From positions 1 through 50,646 of the forward strand of contig JAGZDD010000009.1 of assembly GCA_018369015.1 (NCBI GenBank): a stretch of 50,646 bases of DNA, given 5' to 3'. Source of the DNA: Clostridiales bacterium. Its GTDB lineage: Bacteria > Bacillota > Clostridia > Lachnospirales > Lachnospiraceae. Made by a program: the position numbers and the translations under genes. Positions 42,061 through 50,546 of this stretch are shown here, piece by piece; the first letter of the stretch is position 1; every line of letters begins with the position of its first letter. Below the pieces are notes generated by a model. It saw nothing but the letters and a program-made list of their open reading frames with translations. It made no database searches and had not been told where the DNA came from.

Positions 42061-42124
42061 ATTCCGCAGAGTCAATGATATGCTCTGTCTCGCAAATAAA
42101 GTATAGCAAAGACTTCTGCGGAAT
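42061..42124 (+). other. Long-range stem between excisionase-like and primase genes
   Basis: ATTCCGCAGA (42061-42070) pairs perfectly with TCTGCGGAAT (42115-42124) around 44 bases. It lies just before the primase ribosome binding site. It may be a regulatory RNA structure or a replication-related site; no function is evident. Confidence 0.45.
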
Positions 42125-42156
42125 ACAATCGAAAATTTCAAAGAAGGAGGCTATAC

Positions 42157-42903
42157 GTGAACATATTTCAGGAAATTAAGACATTTGTTTCGGCTGGTAA
42201 AGCGGCAGAACAGTATGGGATCAAGATCAACAGGAACAAAATGGCATGTTGTCCGTTTCATGATGATCGGCATCCAAGTATGAAGATCGATCAGAACTAT
42301 TTCTGTTTCGCCTGTGGAGCCAAAGGAGATGTGATAGATTTTACTGCCAGACTCTTTGGAATCTCTCAGTTTGATGCAGCCAGAAAACTGATTGGAGACT
42401 TCGGACTTCCGATCAAATTAGTAAAGCACAAGAGCACTCAAAAGAAGTTCGGAAATAGGAAGCCATCAATGGTACAAAGTCGGTATCATTTTTCGGTAAA
42501 AAGTAAGGTTACAACCTGGAAAAATCATGCCGTAAAGGTTCTGACTGACTATCTGTCATGGATCCGGTTCTGGAAACAGTTTTACGGGGCTGAGCCAGAT
42601 CCTTTTGAACAGGAACGCTTTCTGGAAGCGCTGGATAATGAGAGGAAGATCAATGATTATCTGGATATCCTTTTGACCGGCGACGGAGAGGAAATAGCGG
42701 ATTTTTTCATTTACAAACGAAAGGAGGTGGAGAAGATTGAGCAGCGAATGGAAGAATATCAGCGAGGAGTCGTTGAAGAAATTAGAGAATATTGTAGAGC
42801 AGGAAATGCTGACACCGGAAGAAATCCGGGACAGTCTGGAAGTGACGGAGAAAGGCAGGATCCGCCAGTCTATCCAGAACTGCAAGTATGTTCTGGAACA
42901 TGA
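42157..42903 (+). CDS. CHC2 zinc-finger primase-like protein
   Basis: This is a 248-residue protein starting at GTG after AAGGAGG. The N-terminal zinc-binding domain of DnaG-type primases is clear (Cys32, His35, Cys50, Cys53 in CCPFHDDRHPS and FCFACGAKGDVIDF). There is no TOPRIM catalytic domain, so it is a truncated or split primase that may recruit the host enzyme or the downstream helicase. The last 56 codons overlap the helicase gene in another frame and look unconserved. Its partner in replication of the excised element is probably the VapE-like protein. Confidence 0.82.
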   Translation: MNIFQEIKTFVSAGKAAEQYGIKINRNKMACCPFHDDRHPSMKIDQNYFCFACGAKGDVIDFTARLFGISQFDAARKLIGDFGLPIKLVKHKSTQKKFGNRKPSMVQSRYHFSVKSKVTTWKNHAVKVLTDYLSWIRFWKQFYGAEPDPFEQERFLEALDNERKINDYLDILLTGDGEEIADFFIYKRKEVEKIEQRMEEYQRGVVEEIREYCRAGNADTGRNPGQSGSDGERQDPPVYPELQVCSGT

Positions 42904-44101
42904 TCCCTGCCTGCGGGGAGCCATCTGCAGAAATGAGATGACCTGTCAGATCGACATTAAGAAAAAAGTGCCATGGAAGAGAAGGGGCGTCCAGATGACG
43001 GATACGGATATGAACAACCTGTCCTTGTATCTGGAAAAGAATTACGGGCTGACAAGCGACCGGGTGATCACCAAGGCGATAGATATTGTAGCGAACGACA
43101 ACAGTTTCCATCCGATCATTGACCTGCTGGAAAGCCTGAAGTGGGACGGCAGGCCGAGGATTGCCGGGATGCTGACTCATTTCTTTGGGGCGGAGGATCC
43201 GGAATATTCCGGGGAGGTTATGAAGATGCACATGCTGGCTGCCATCAGCCGCCTGTATGAGCCCGGGAAAAAGTACGATATCATGCTCTGTCTTGTGGGC
43301 GGTCAGGGAACCGGAAAATCGACTTTCTTCAAATGTCTGGCGATAAAAGATGAATGGTTCACTGATGACGTGAAGCGCTTGGACGATAAGAAGGTATATG
43401 AATATCTTCAGGGACACTGGATCGTGGAAATGTCGGAAATGAATGCGGTGGCGAATGCCAAAAGCATTGAGGAGACCAAATCCTTCCTGAGCAGACAGAA
43501 GGACACTTACCGGATCCCCTATGAGAGAAGGGCGGAAGACCGTTACCGTCAGTGTGTATTCTGTGGTACCTCCAATGACCTTGCTTTCCTGCCTTTTGAC
43601 CGGACGGGAAACCGGCGGTTCGGGCCGGTAAAGGTCTGTCCGGAGAAAGCGGAGACCGCCATATACCGGGATGAAAAAGGCTCCAGGGAATACATCATTC
43701 AGGCGTGGGCAGAGGCTATGGAGATCTACCGCAGCGGCGGCTTCCTCCTGACATTTTCTCTGGATATGGAAGATTATGTGAAATCCCTGCAGAAGGACTT
43801 TATGCCGGAAGATACCCAGACCGGAATGATCCAGGCGTTTCTGGACCGCTATGAAGAGGACTATGTATGTTCTACCATCATTTATCAGGAAGTCTTTCAT
43901 CAGGAAGGGATGGTACCGAAATGGCAGTCAAAAGAAATCGGGGATCTGATGGACAATGAGATCTCAGGCTGGGAGAAACACGGGACTCACCGGTTCCCCG
44001 GCGGGCTTGGAATCCAGCGCTCCTGGAAACGGATCCATCCGAAAAAAGACAGGGATGGTTTTGTAAAAGTAGATGAAGATGCAAAGCTGCCCTTTGAGTA
44101 A
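42737..44101 (+). CDS. VapE-like superfamily 3 helicase/ATPase
   Basis: This 454-residue protein of the virulence-associated E family, a D5/SF3-like ATPase, is found in phages and islands. The Walker A motif is GGQGTGKS (188-195); later ATPase segments include HWIVEMSEMNAV and CVFCGTSNDLAFLPFDRTGNRRF. It probably starts at TTG 42737 after GGAGGTGGAG. That places 167 bases inside the primase gene, an unusually long overlap, but the N-terminus includes family-like sequence, which supports it. Role: initiation or unwinding during replication of the excised element. Confidence 0.88.
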   Translation: MSSEWKNISEESLKKLENIVEQEMLTPEEIRDSLEVTEKGRIRQSIQNCKYVLEHDPCLRGAICRNEMTCQIDIKKKVPWKRRGVQMTDTDMNNLSLYLEKNYGLTSDRVITKAIDIVANDNSFHPIIDLLESLKWDGRPRIAGMLTHFFGAEDPEYSGEVMKMHMLAAISRLYEPGKKYDIMLCLVGGQGTGKSTFFKCLAIKDEWFTDDVKRLDDKKVYEYLQGHWIVEMSEMNAVANAKSIEETKSFLSRQKDTYRIPYERRAEDRYRQCVFCGTSNDLAFLPFDRTGNRRFGPVKVCPEKAETAIYRDEKGSREYIIQAWAEAMEIYRSGGFLLTFSLDMEDYVKSLQKDFMPEDTQTGMIQAFLDRYEEDYVCSTIIYQEVFHQEGMVPKWQSKEIGDLMDNEISGWEKHGTHRFPGGLGIQRSWKRIHPKKDRDGFVKVDEDAKLPFE

Positions 44102-44130
44102 AAGATAACTTTTCAAATGTTTTGAGCCTT

Positions 44131-44187
44131 GTTTACAAAAGTCCGTTTACAGAAGAGAGTGAAATTTGTAAACAGAAAGGCGTAAAC
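44131..44187. promoter_or_regulatory. Symmetric four-box operator or iteron array
   Basis: GTTTAC occurs at 44131-44136 and 44145-44150, and its complement GTAAAC at 44168-44173 and 44182-44187. Both pairs have a 14-base period, so the array is mirror-symmetric about a 17-base centre. The outer-left and inner-right boxes extend to TGTTTACAAA and TTTGTAAACA. It lies between the helicase and the mobilization region, and could be an operator, a replication origin or an accessory site of oriT. Confidence 0.6.
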
Positions 44188-44202
44188 AGGAGGAGAAAAA
44201 CT

Positions 44203-44373
44203 TTGAAAGTTAAAATCTTCAGAAGAAGAAAAAGCCCGGATGCGGGCACAAAATATCAGGCGGGTACGCCGGAAACTCAGCCCTCGGCGACTGAGAGCGA
44301 AATACACCCATCGCACAGACCGGACGGTCTATGCTCTGTGTATTTCGCGACTGCGTCGAGCTCTTCCCCTTAG
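44203..44373 (+). CDS. Possible small basic protein before oriT
   Basis: This is a 56-codon frame starting with TTG after a strong AGGAGGAG site. The product begins MKVKIFRRRKSPDAGTKYQAGT, is basic at the N-terminus and serine/proline-rich later, and matches nothing I recognise. Its 3' half runs through the first candidate oriT hairpin, which argues against strict protein constraint there. It may be a real accessory protein or only a leader with a good ribosome binding site. Confidence 0.4.
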   Translation: MKVKIFRRRKSPDAGTKYQAGTPETQPSATESEIHPSHRPDGLCSVYFATASSSSP

Positions 44374-44454
44374 GAAACTGCCTTTGGTGCTTCCTAAAGG
44401 GTTCCTCTGGAAGGCCCTGCGGGGCTGATCAGCGCTGTAAACAGCGGGCTGATC
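44297..44454 (+). other. Candidate origin of transfer (oriT)
   Basis: Three strong hairpins lie directly upstream of the relaxase gene. GCGAAATACAC (44297-44307) pairs with GTGTATTTCGC (44338-44348), with AGACCG/CGGTCT inside. CCCTTAGGAA/TTCCTAAAGGG spans 44367-44401. GATCAGC/GCTGATC with inner GCTGT/ACAGC spans 44427-44454. Clustered hairpins next to a MobA/MobL gene are typical of oriT regions. The nick site itself cannot be located by eye. Confidence 0.6.
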
Positions 44455-44482
44455 TGACGTACCACCGCCGGAAAGGAGATCT

Positions 44483-46027
44483 ATGGCAAATGGAAAGAAT
44501 TGCTTTATCCAGACGGTCAAACTGCCACACGTCAGGGGCAGGGTACGTTATATTTCGGATCCGAAGAGACAGGAAAACCTGTATGCCACCTACAGCAATG
44601 TGGATCCGAAGTTCTGGCGATACTTGTCGAAAGAAAATCAGGCAGACTTTATCAGGAGCGGAACAAAAGGAAAATGCATCGAAGCAAGGGAACTTATCAT
44701 CATGCTGCCGCCCAGCCTGATCGGATACGATCATGATATGCTGCTGAAATATTTTACGGCAAAGTTTGTGGAAAAATATGACGTGGCAGTGGCAAGTGCC
44801 CTTCATCACAATAAGAGGAAAACGAATCTTCATATCCATCTGATCTTTTCGGAAAGACAGGCATTTGAAACGCCGGAAGAAAAGATTGCTTCGAGAAATA
44901 TGTTCTACGATGAAAACGGGAAACATGTCCGGACGAAGAAAGAGATACTGGATGAGAGTGGAGAAATCCGCTCCGGATGTAAGATCATTAAAAAAGGGGA
45001 AGTCTATGAAAAACATTATTTCAAGCCGAAGAACCCTGAGTTCAAGTCGAAGAAATTTACAGAGGATATGAAATATTTTTATACGGAGATCATCAATGAT
45101 CTGGTAAAGAATCCGGCAGAGAGACTGAAGGTGTTTGATAAGAACAGCCCGTATCTGCCGACCAGAAAGATCGGGAAGAATAATCCGAAAGAAAAAGAAA
45201 TCCGGATCGACAATTATCTCCGGCAGGAATGGAACAACATGGTGGACAGGGCTGTGGTGGAAGGTGTTACGGAAGAAGAACTTTGTATCACGAAGAAAAC
45301 AGATATAGTTGAGCCTGTTGCCGAATCTATCCGCAGTGAGGGCTGGAAACCGGATCTGTTCAGGAAAATCCTGCAGAAAGCAATTGGTAGGTTGAGAGGG
45401 TTTATCCAGTATATCAAAGAAACCAGAAATGCGGAATTTGACGAAAACGGAAATCCGCTGCTCGGTCATGATCTGAGGATTGATGTGACGCCGGAACCTC
45501 TCCCGCCTATAGCCGGAGGAGAAAGACCAAGTTCAGAAAGACAGGAAGCTGAAGTCATGAAACTTGATAATATCCTGCTGAAGATGAAAAAAACGGAGCA
45601 GAGGATCTATGCCATTGAACAGGCAATAATTAAACTGGAAAAGGAACTGAAGGAAGTACAGAAGAAGTGGTTTCACGGAAAGGAAAAGAAAGAGTTGGAA
45701 CAGAAAATTTCCGGGAAACAGCAGGAGCTGAGCAAGTCAAAGGATACCTTAAGTCAGATACCACGGATGAATGGATATGAAAATGCACTGGAAGTGAAGA
45801 AAGCTTACAAGTCTGCAAAGAGAGAACTGGACAAGGTGCGGAAACAGCAGAATGCGTGGGATCAGGCAATGAAGCCGTCAGAAAAAATGTATCTGGTAAT
45901 CCGGGCGAACAGACCGGAGCAGACAAAAAAGAGAAGCATTCATGAGCGCTTGGAAGAAAAGAAACGGGAAGTAGCACAGCAACAGAGGAAAGAGCGAAAA
46001 CGGAATCATAATAGAGATTGTCTTTAG
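44483..46027 (+). CDS. MobA/MobL-family relaxase
   Basis: This 514-residue mobilization protein nicks oriT and pilots the DNA strand during transfer. The metal-binding histidines are visible in SALHHNKRKTNLHIHLIFSER (His108/109, His117, His119), the HxH motif of the MOBQ group. A candidate catalytic Tyr lies in the N-terminal part (several Tyr at residues 23-47). The C-terminal third (about residues 350-430) is a charged coiled coil. An AAAGGAGA site precedes the ATG. It makes this element mobilizable rather than self-transmissible. Confidence 0.9.
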   Translation: MANGKNCFIQTVKLPHVRGRVRYISDPKRQENLYATYSNVDPKFWRYLSKENQADFIRSGTKGKCIEARELIIMLPPSLIGYDHDMLLKYFTAKFVEKYDVAVASALHHNKRKTNLHIHLIFSERQAFETPEEKIASRNMFYDENGKHVRTKKEILDESGEIRSGCKIIKKGEVYEKHYFKPKNPEFKSKKFTEDMKYFYTEIINDLVKNPAERLKVFDKNSPYLPTRKIGKNNPKEKEIRIDNYLRQEWNNMVDRAVVEGVTEEELCITKKTDIVEPVAESIRSEGWKPDLFRKILQKAIGRLRGFIQYIKETRNAEFDENGNPLLGHDLRIDVTPEPLPPIAGGERPSSERQEAEVMKLDNILLKMKKTEQRIYAIEQAIIKLEKELKEVQKKWFHGKEKKELEQKISGKQQELSKSKDTLSQIPRMNGYENALEVKKAYKSAKRELDKVRKQQNAWDQAMKPSEKMYLVIRANRPEQTKKRSIHERLEEKKREVAQQQRKERKRNHNRDCL

Positions 46028-46031
46028 AAAA

Positions 46032-46088
46032 ACAGCCGGAACAGTCAATGATCAGAAATTTAGGAATGGCATTGACTGTTCCGGCTGT
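46032..46088. terminator. Bidirectional hairpin terminator after relaxase
   Basis: ACAGCCGGAACAGTCAATG (46032-46050) and its exact complement (46070-46088) form a 19-base stem between converging genes. It separates the mobilization region from the cargo. Confidence 0.8.
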
Positions 46089-46113
46089 AATTGTATAAGT
46101 TGGCGTAAATAAT

Positions 46114-46350
46114 TTAAAGCAATCCGGAAAAGAATTCGGCGATATCAGCATCAAAGATCTTGCTGAGTGCTACGAGTTCGCTGACCTTGATATTCATCCG
46201 GTTGGTCTCCAGTTTGGCGTAAGTGCTTTTTGAGATTTCAATTCCCATAAGCTGTAAGTGAGCAACAACCTGCTCCTGTGTCATATTTGCATTTCGTCTT
46301 AGGCGTTGGATATTATGGCCGATATCCATGTCAGGTCTGATCTTCTGCAT
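46114..46350 (-). CDS. Small XRE-family regulator of cargo region
   Basis: This is a 78-residue single-domain helix-turn-helix protein: IGHNIQRLRRNANMTQEQVVAHLQLMGIEISKSTYAKLETNRMNIKVSELVALSKIF. An AGGAG site lies 10 bases before its ATG. It is divergent from a small hypothetical gene, and three copies of a TTTCG-centred operator lie in the gap. It probably represses both. Such regulators often control restriction-modification cargo, but here the methyltransferase genes are 600 bases further on. Confidence 0.85.
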   Translation of the reverse strand: MQKIRPDMDIGHNIQRLRRNANMTQEQVVAHLQLMGIEISKSTYAKLETNRMNIKVSELVALSKIFDADIAEFFSGLL

Positions 46351-46369
46351 ATCTGAACTACTCCTGAAA

Positions 46370-46455
46370 ATTCGTAATAAAGAAATATATCTTGATTGTA
46401 TGTAGTATTCAGATTATAATGTTTCGTAATAACGAAAAGTTTCGCTATAAAGAAA
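46370..46455. promoter_or_regulatory. Promoter with three repeated operators
   Basis: A + strand promoter TTGATT (46392-46397), 17 bases, TATAAT (46415-46420) is flanked by three related 16-base sites: ATTCGTAATAAAGAAA (46370-46385), TTTCGTAATAACGAAA (46422-46437) and TTTCGCTATAAAGAAA (46440-46455). The middle one is a near-perfect palindrome. They are the likely binding sites of the adjacent small XRE protein. Confidence 0.75.
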
Positions 46456-46469
46456 GGAGAGGGCAGAGA

Positions 46470-46799
46470 ATGTACGTTGATAAAATATTTGAAAGGGCAA
46501 CAATACGGGGAATAGCAGATTATCTTTTGTTTGGGCTGGAACCGGATGAGGATGATCGGAGCTATGAGGAGCGGTTGGATGAACCGTATATGAAATTTGA
46601 GAAGGCTGTAGAAAAATATGATAAGAGTAAGACATCAGAGCTGTTGGATCTGTGTAATGAAGTAAGCAGTGAGACGGCCAGTGTGTATATGGAGATTGGA
46701 TTGCAAGTGGGGATACTTCTGATGACGGATATGATTAAAAATTTCGGTAGAGAGAAAAATAGAGAAATGGGATTGGGTAAAGAAAAAGAGAATCTGTGA
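46470..46799 (+). CDS. Small hypothetical protein of mobile elements
   Basis: This is a 109-residue acidic protein starting MYVDKIFERATIRG after AAAGGAGAG; an earlier frame start crosses the operators and is rejected. It is predicted to be mostly helical, with a segment SVYMEIGLQVGILLMTDMI near the end. I recognise the general type as a small hypothetical beside XRE regulators in clostridial mobile elements, possibly the DUF6809 group, but know no function. Its expression is probably repressed by the divergent XRE protein. Confidence 0.65.
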   Translation: MYVDKIFERATIRGIADYLLFGLEPDEDDRSYEERLDEPYMKFEKAVEKYDKSKTSELLDLCNEVSSETASVYMEIGLQVGILLMTDMIKNFGREKNREMGLGKEKENL

Positions 46800-46865
46800 T
46801 ATAGGAGTTTAATCTTTTGGATTTCAGACACGCTTAGTTTTCGTTTAGTTTTATCATGGAATAAA

Positions 46866-46894
46866 GTGACTTAAAGAAAAGGTCGTGGTAGAAT
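46866..46894 (+). promoter_or_regulatory. Probable promoter of vsr-methyltransferase operon
   Basis: GTGACT (46866-46871), a 17-base spacer and TAGAAT (46889-46894), 34 bases before vsr. Both boxes deviate from consensus, so this is moderate evidence. Confidence 0.5.
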
Positions 46895-46928
46895 ATAACT
46901 AATACAGAAAATATGGAGATGGTCTTCA

Positions 46929-47351
46929 ATGGACAGACTTACGCCGGAACAACGGCATAAGAATATGCAGGCAATTAAAAATAAAGATTCCGAGATAGAA
47001 CTGCTTTTGCGAAAAGAATTGTGGAAGCGCGGTTTACGCTACAGGAAAAATGTAAAAAATGTTTTCGGACATCCAGATATTGCATTTATCGGTAAAAAAG
47101 TAGCAGTTTTTTGTGACAGCGAATTTTGGCATGGATATGATTGGGAACATCGTAAGGATGATATAAAAAGCAGACGAGATTTCTGGATTCCGAAAATTGA
47201 AAGAAATATGAAAAGGGATATAGAAGTAACTGACATGCTTAAGTCTGATGGGTGGACTGTTCTTCGATTCTGGGGTAAGGAGATTAAAAAGGATGTTTGT
47301 AAATGTGCTGACATTATTGAAACTGCTGTGAAAAACAATAAGAGGGAATGA
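46929..47351 (+). CDS. vsr: Very short patch repair endonuclease (Vsr)
   Basis: Vsr nicks next to T:G mismatches that arise when 5-methylcytosine deaminates, and so protects sites of a cytosine methyltransferase. The 140-residue product has MDRLTPEQRHKNMQAIKNKDSEIE, the catalytic Asp50 in FGHPDIAF, His68 in EFWHGYDW, and FWIPKIERNMKRD. Length and motifs fit the family. Its stop overlaps the methyltransferase start by 4 bases (ATGA), so the two proteins work as a pair. The segment from here on is visibly more AT-rich than the rest of the element. Confidence 0.93.
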   Translation: MDRLTPEQRHKNMQAIKNKDSEIELLLRKELWKRGLRYRKNVKNVFGHPDIAFIGKKVAVFCDSEFWHGYDWEHRKDDIKSRRDFWIPKIERNMKRDIEVTDMLKSDGWTVLRFWGKEIKKDVCKCADIIETAVKNNKRE

Positions 47352-48898
47352 TGATATATAAGACGATTGATTTGTGTGCCGGGATAGGAGGAATCAGAAA
47401 GGGATTTGAACTGACCGGTTCGTTTAAAAATGTGTTGTCGGCAGAAATTGATACTGCCGCAGCTGCGACGTATAAGCATTTATTCAGGGAAGATCCTACA
47501 AATGATTTAACTTCAGAAGAATTCAAAAAAAAGGTTGTAGAAACGGAGTATGATGTCCTATTAGCAGGTTTTCCGTGTCAGCCTTTCAGCAGAATCGGGG
47601 AACAACTAGGATTCAGAGATACAACCCGAGGAACAATATTTTTTGATATAGCGGATATTATATCGAGGACAAATCCGAGAGCTGTTTTCCTTGAAAATGT
47701 TGAGAACCTTGTCTCACATGATAAGGGAAATACAATCAAGACGATAATAAAAACGCTTGAAGATGAGTTGGAGTATCGTGTTATCGGTGTGATGGTTAAT
47801 GAGAACGGAGAATATGAGTATAGCAGAAGCTCTTTAGTCAGAAATACCAGATATTTTGGTCTGCCTCAAAATCGTCCGCGGGCTTATATTATGGCATTTA
47901 GTAAAAGAAAATACGGAAAGGCAATTAAACTCCTGAATCAACAGTTACCAGAGTCATCAAATGAAATTATTTATAGAGATATCAATGAGATACTTGAGAA
48001 TAATGTTGATGATAAATATTATATTGCGCAAGGGTATTTGGACACACTAAAAAAACATAAGATTCGTAATCATAAGAACGGTAATGGATTCGGATATTGT
48101 GTTGTAAACATGAAGGGTGAAGAACATTCGATTGCAAATACCATTCTTGCTACAGGTGGTTCTGGAAAGGAAAGGAATCTGATTTATCAGCCAAAAGATG
48201 GCGTTGCCGGAAAAATGTTGAAAGGGAGAAAAACGGTACTGAATTCAGAAGGAATAAGAACTATGACTCCGACCGAATGGGGACGCTTGCAAGGGTTTGT
48301 GGGGTACGCCTTTATCGATGAAGACGGTAACGATACTTTCAGTTTCCCGGAAGGTACAACAGATGAACAGAAATATAAGCAACTGGGAAATTCTGTTTCA
48401 ATTCCACTTATTCGAACAATGGCCGAATTCATGCTGAATTGTTTTAATATTCTTGAAGAGCAGCAGGATGATGTAGTTCGCGCTTTAGCAAACAATAATG
48501 AGTTTTTTACGAAACGGGATGTTATGGATTTGTTGGATATTAAGTCGGCGCAGGCCGGAGTACTGCTAAAGAGACTGATTGATAAGGGTGAACTTATTCG
48601 TGTGTCACGCGGTAAAACAACACGATACGTAAAATACCGAGAACATTTGAATCTCTCACCATATAGCCAGAAAGAGAAAGTGTTGAAGCTGATAAATGAT
48701 AAGAAAATTATTACCAATAAAGATGTTCAGACAATATTAGAGATGACAAGTGGAAGCACAAATGTTCTTCTTTCATGCATGGTAAAGAAAGGTGAAATAA
48801 AAAGGGTTTCCAGGGGAAAATATACATCGAAATGCGTAGAGAAGAAAAACGTCTGTTACAAAAGAACATTTAATGCCCGAGAAAAAGAGAAGGATTGA
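47348..48898 (+). CDS. DNA cytosine-5 methyltransferase with C-terminal winged-helix repeats
   Basis: This 516-residue C5 methyltransferase has motif I DLCAGIGGIRKGFE, catalytic Cys77 in GFPCQPFS, ENV at 117-119, QNRPRAY near 175-181, motif IX RTMTPTEWGRLQGF and motif X QLGNSVSIP. The catalytic unit ends near residue 370. After it come two similar modules of about 50 residues (377-430 and 445-497), each ending GELIRVSRGK or GEIKRVSRGK, that look like winged helices. The start may be 47348 or 47351. It overlaps vsr by 4 bases. It could be the methylase of a restriction or DISARM-like system. Confidence 0.92.
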   Translation: MMIYKTIDLCAGIGGIRKGFELTGSFKNVLSAEIDTAAAATYKHLFREDPTNDLTSEEFKKKVVETEYDVLLAGFPCQPFSRIGEQLGFRDTTRGTIFFDIADIISRTNPRAVFLENVENLVSHDKGNTIKTIIKTLEDELEYRVIGVMVNENGEYEYSRSSLVRNTRYFGLPQNRPRAYIMAFSKRKYGKAIKLLNQQLPESSNEIIYRDINEILENNVDDKYYIAQGYLDTLKKHKIRNHKNGNGFGYCVVNMKGEEHSIANTILATGGSGKERNLIYQPKDGVAGKMLKGRKTVLNSEGIRTMTPTEWGRLQGFVGYAFIDEDGNDTFSFPEGTTDEQKYKQLGNSVSIPLIRTMAEFMLNCFNILEEQQDDVVRALANNNEFFTKRDVMDLLDIKSAQAGVLLKRLIDKGELIRVSRGKTTRYVKYREHLNLSPYSQKEKVLKLINDKKIITNKDVQTILEMTSGSTNVLLSCMVKKGEIKRVSRGKYTSKCVEKKNVCYKRTFNAREKEKD

Positions 48899-48911
48899 GG
48901 AGTTGGGATTA

Positions 48912-50546
48912 ATGGACGGCAGAAGACTTTCACAAATATTGATAGAAAAATGTAATATCTTTTATAAAAAGGAACTGTTATCTGATGATGAGATTTTGAA
49001 CAGATATATAGAGTTCCTTACAAGTGAATTTTTTGCTGAAAAAAGAAGTATAAGTTTCAGCCTTCATACAGGATCCAAATGTTTTGATGTGCTTTCCATA
49101 GTAATCGCAGCGTTGAGATGTATTATGCTTGAGGTAGAGTCAAATAAAAGTTATATTCCTGAATTTATGGATGGAGACATTGTTGTATATAGCAATGAGA
49201 GATTTAAATGGAGAGGGCTGAAAACAGATCCGTTTCAAAACAATGAAAATAAGTCTTATTATGTACTGCAACAGGATGCAAAAGGGAAAAACGGTATTTC
49301 AACTAGATATGTTCCAGTTGAAAAAGGTAATTTGATTAAACCGTATTATGGAACTTCTGTTCGGACTGACGGGATGGGACTCAGACGGGAAAAATCCAAT
49401 CGCGAGGATTTTTTGGCGTACCTGTTTGAAGTTCCGGATAATGAAATACCGGCTGTTGTTAACCGATCGATGATTATTGTTTGCAGTAGAGAATATTTTA
49501 CTGATTTGGTGAGGAACACTCATATCCGATTTGAAAATAAGACCGTTGATTTGTTGGATATTATACCGGTATCTTATTATACATCATCAGGAAAAGAGTA
49601 TCAGATAGGTTCAAATCAATTAAAAATAGATTCGGTTTTGAAGGTAACAGGTGATATTTCGACCGCAAGAGAGCTGCTTCTTGATAAAAGTAATAACCCC
49701 TCCGGACTGGAGATTATCAATGCCGGACCTCGTGTTACGGAGAATACCGAATTAGATGACCTGCTGAATCGCAAATCTATAAAATGCATAAATGTAAGTG
49801 CTGTAATCAATCCTGTTCTTTGCAAATATGCGCTGGAAAGGGTAAAAGATAAATCTGTCTTTGCGTGTACCAAGGATTATTTAAAGCAGTTCACCATATT
49901 AAAGCATAAAGATGGTGACGGAGCTAGTTTACTGGAAGAATTTCATCATCAAGCACAGAACATTATTTATAATTATGTCGTTTGTGAAAATGTTGACGGC
50001 GGATGGACATGGAAACAGTATAAGGAACTCCGAAATGCTTTAAGAATTATACAAGACTCGACATTGGATGATAACAAAAAGAATAAGTTTGTACTTATTG
50101 CATATTCACTGATAAATCTTTTAAATACCTCTTTGTTTTCGATGGAATACATGGAATCGGCTATCGGCAAAAACATAGTTAATGCCAGTGTCATTTCACC
50201 GAAAATCCGTATCGGAGAACTTCAGGAACTTGCCGAAGATGCTGGGGCATATCAGGAAATATGCTTTAAAGTGGTTGGAGGCATAGAAGAGCAATATAAA
50301 AAAGAGTATTTGAAATGCCCTAAGTTTGATTCGATGAAGCAGTATGTGAGTAATTATTATAAGCGAGATTCTCAAATTGCTCTTATTGTTCCTAAAGCAT
50401 ATTACATTGATCTCCTGAAATCATATATGCGAATAGCAGAGAATATAGAAATAATTACTCCGAGTCGTTTTAATTCAAAAAAAAATTATGATGGGGTTTT
50501 GGTTGCAGGCAATATAAAGAATATATTATTTGATCCGCTGATTTGA
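48912..50546 (+). pseudogene. DrmE-like defence protein, interrupted by in-frame TGA
   Basis: This is a large cytoplasmic protein, 544 codons before a TGA at 50544-50546, with no membrane segment. The ATG at 48912 follows GAGGAG; an in-frame ATG at 48873 lies inside the methyltransferase gene without a site. I recognise no catalytic motif. Overall pattern and its place after a C5 methyltransferase suggest DrmE of class 2 DISARM, with moderate confidence. After the TGA the same frame continues open and protein-like to the window edge (NTAADVVFFEYDNEQLIFLLKK). The gene therefore looks broken by one nonsense change, or the stop is read through. Confidence 0.5.

Noticed and set aside
42782..43900. 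Long minus-strand frame opposite the VapE-like gene
   Set aside because: It is antisense to a conserved helicase, with composition expected of a shadow frame.
44429..45469. Long reading frame on the minus strand opposite the relaxase gene
   Set aside because: It is the mirror of a clear relaxase gene, rich in Phe and His/Arg, and has no recognisable domain or ribosome binding site.
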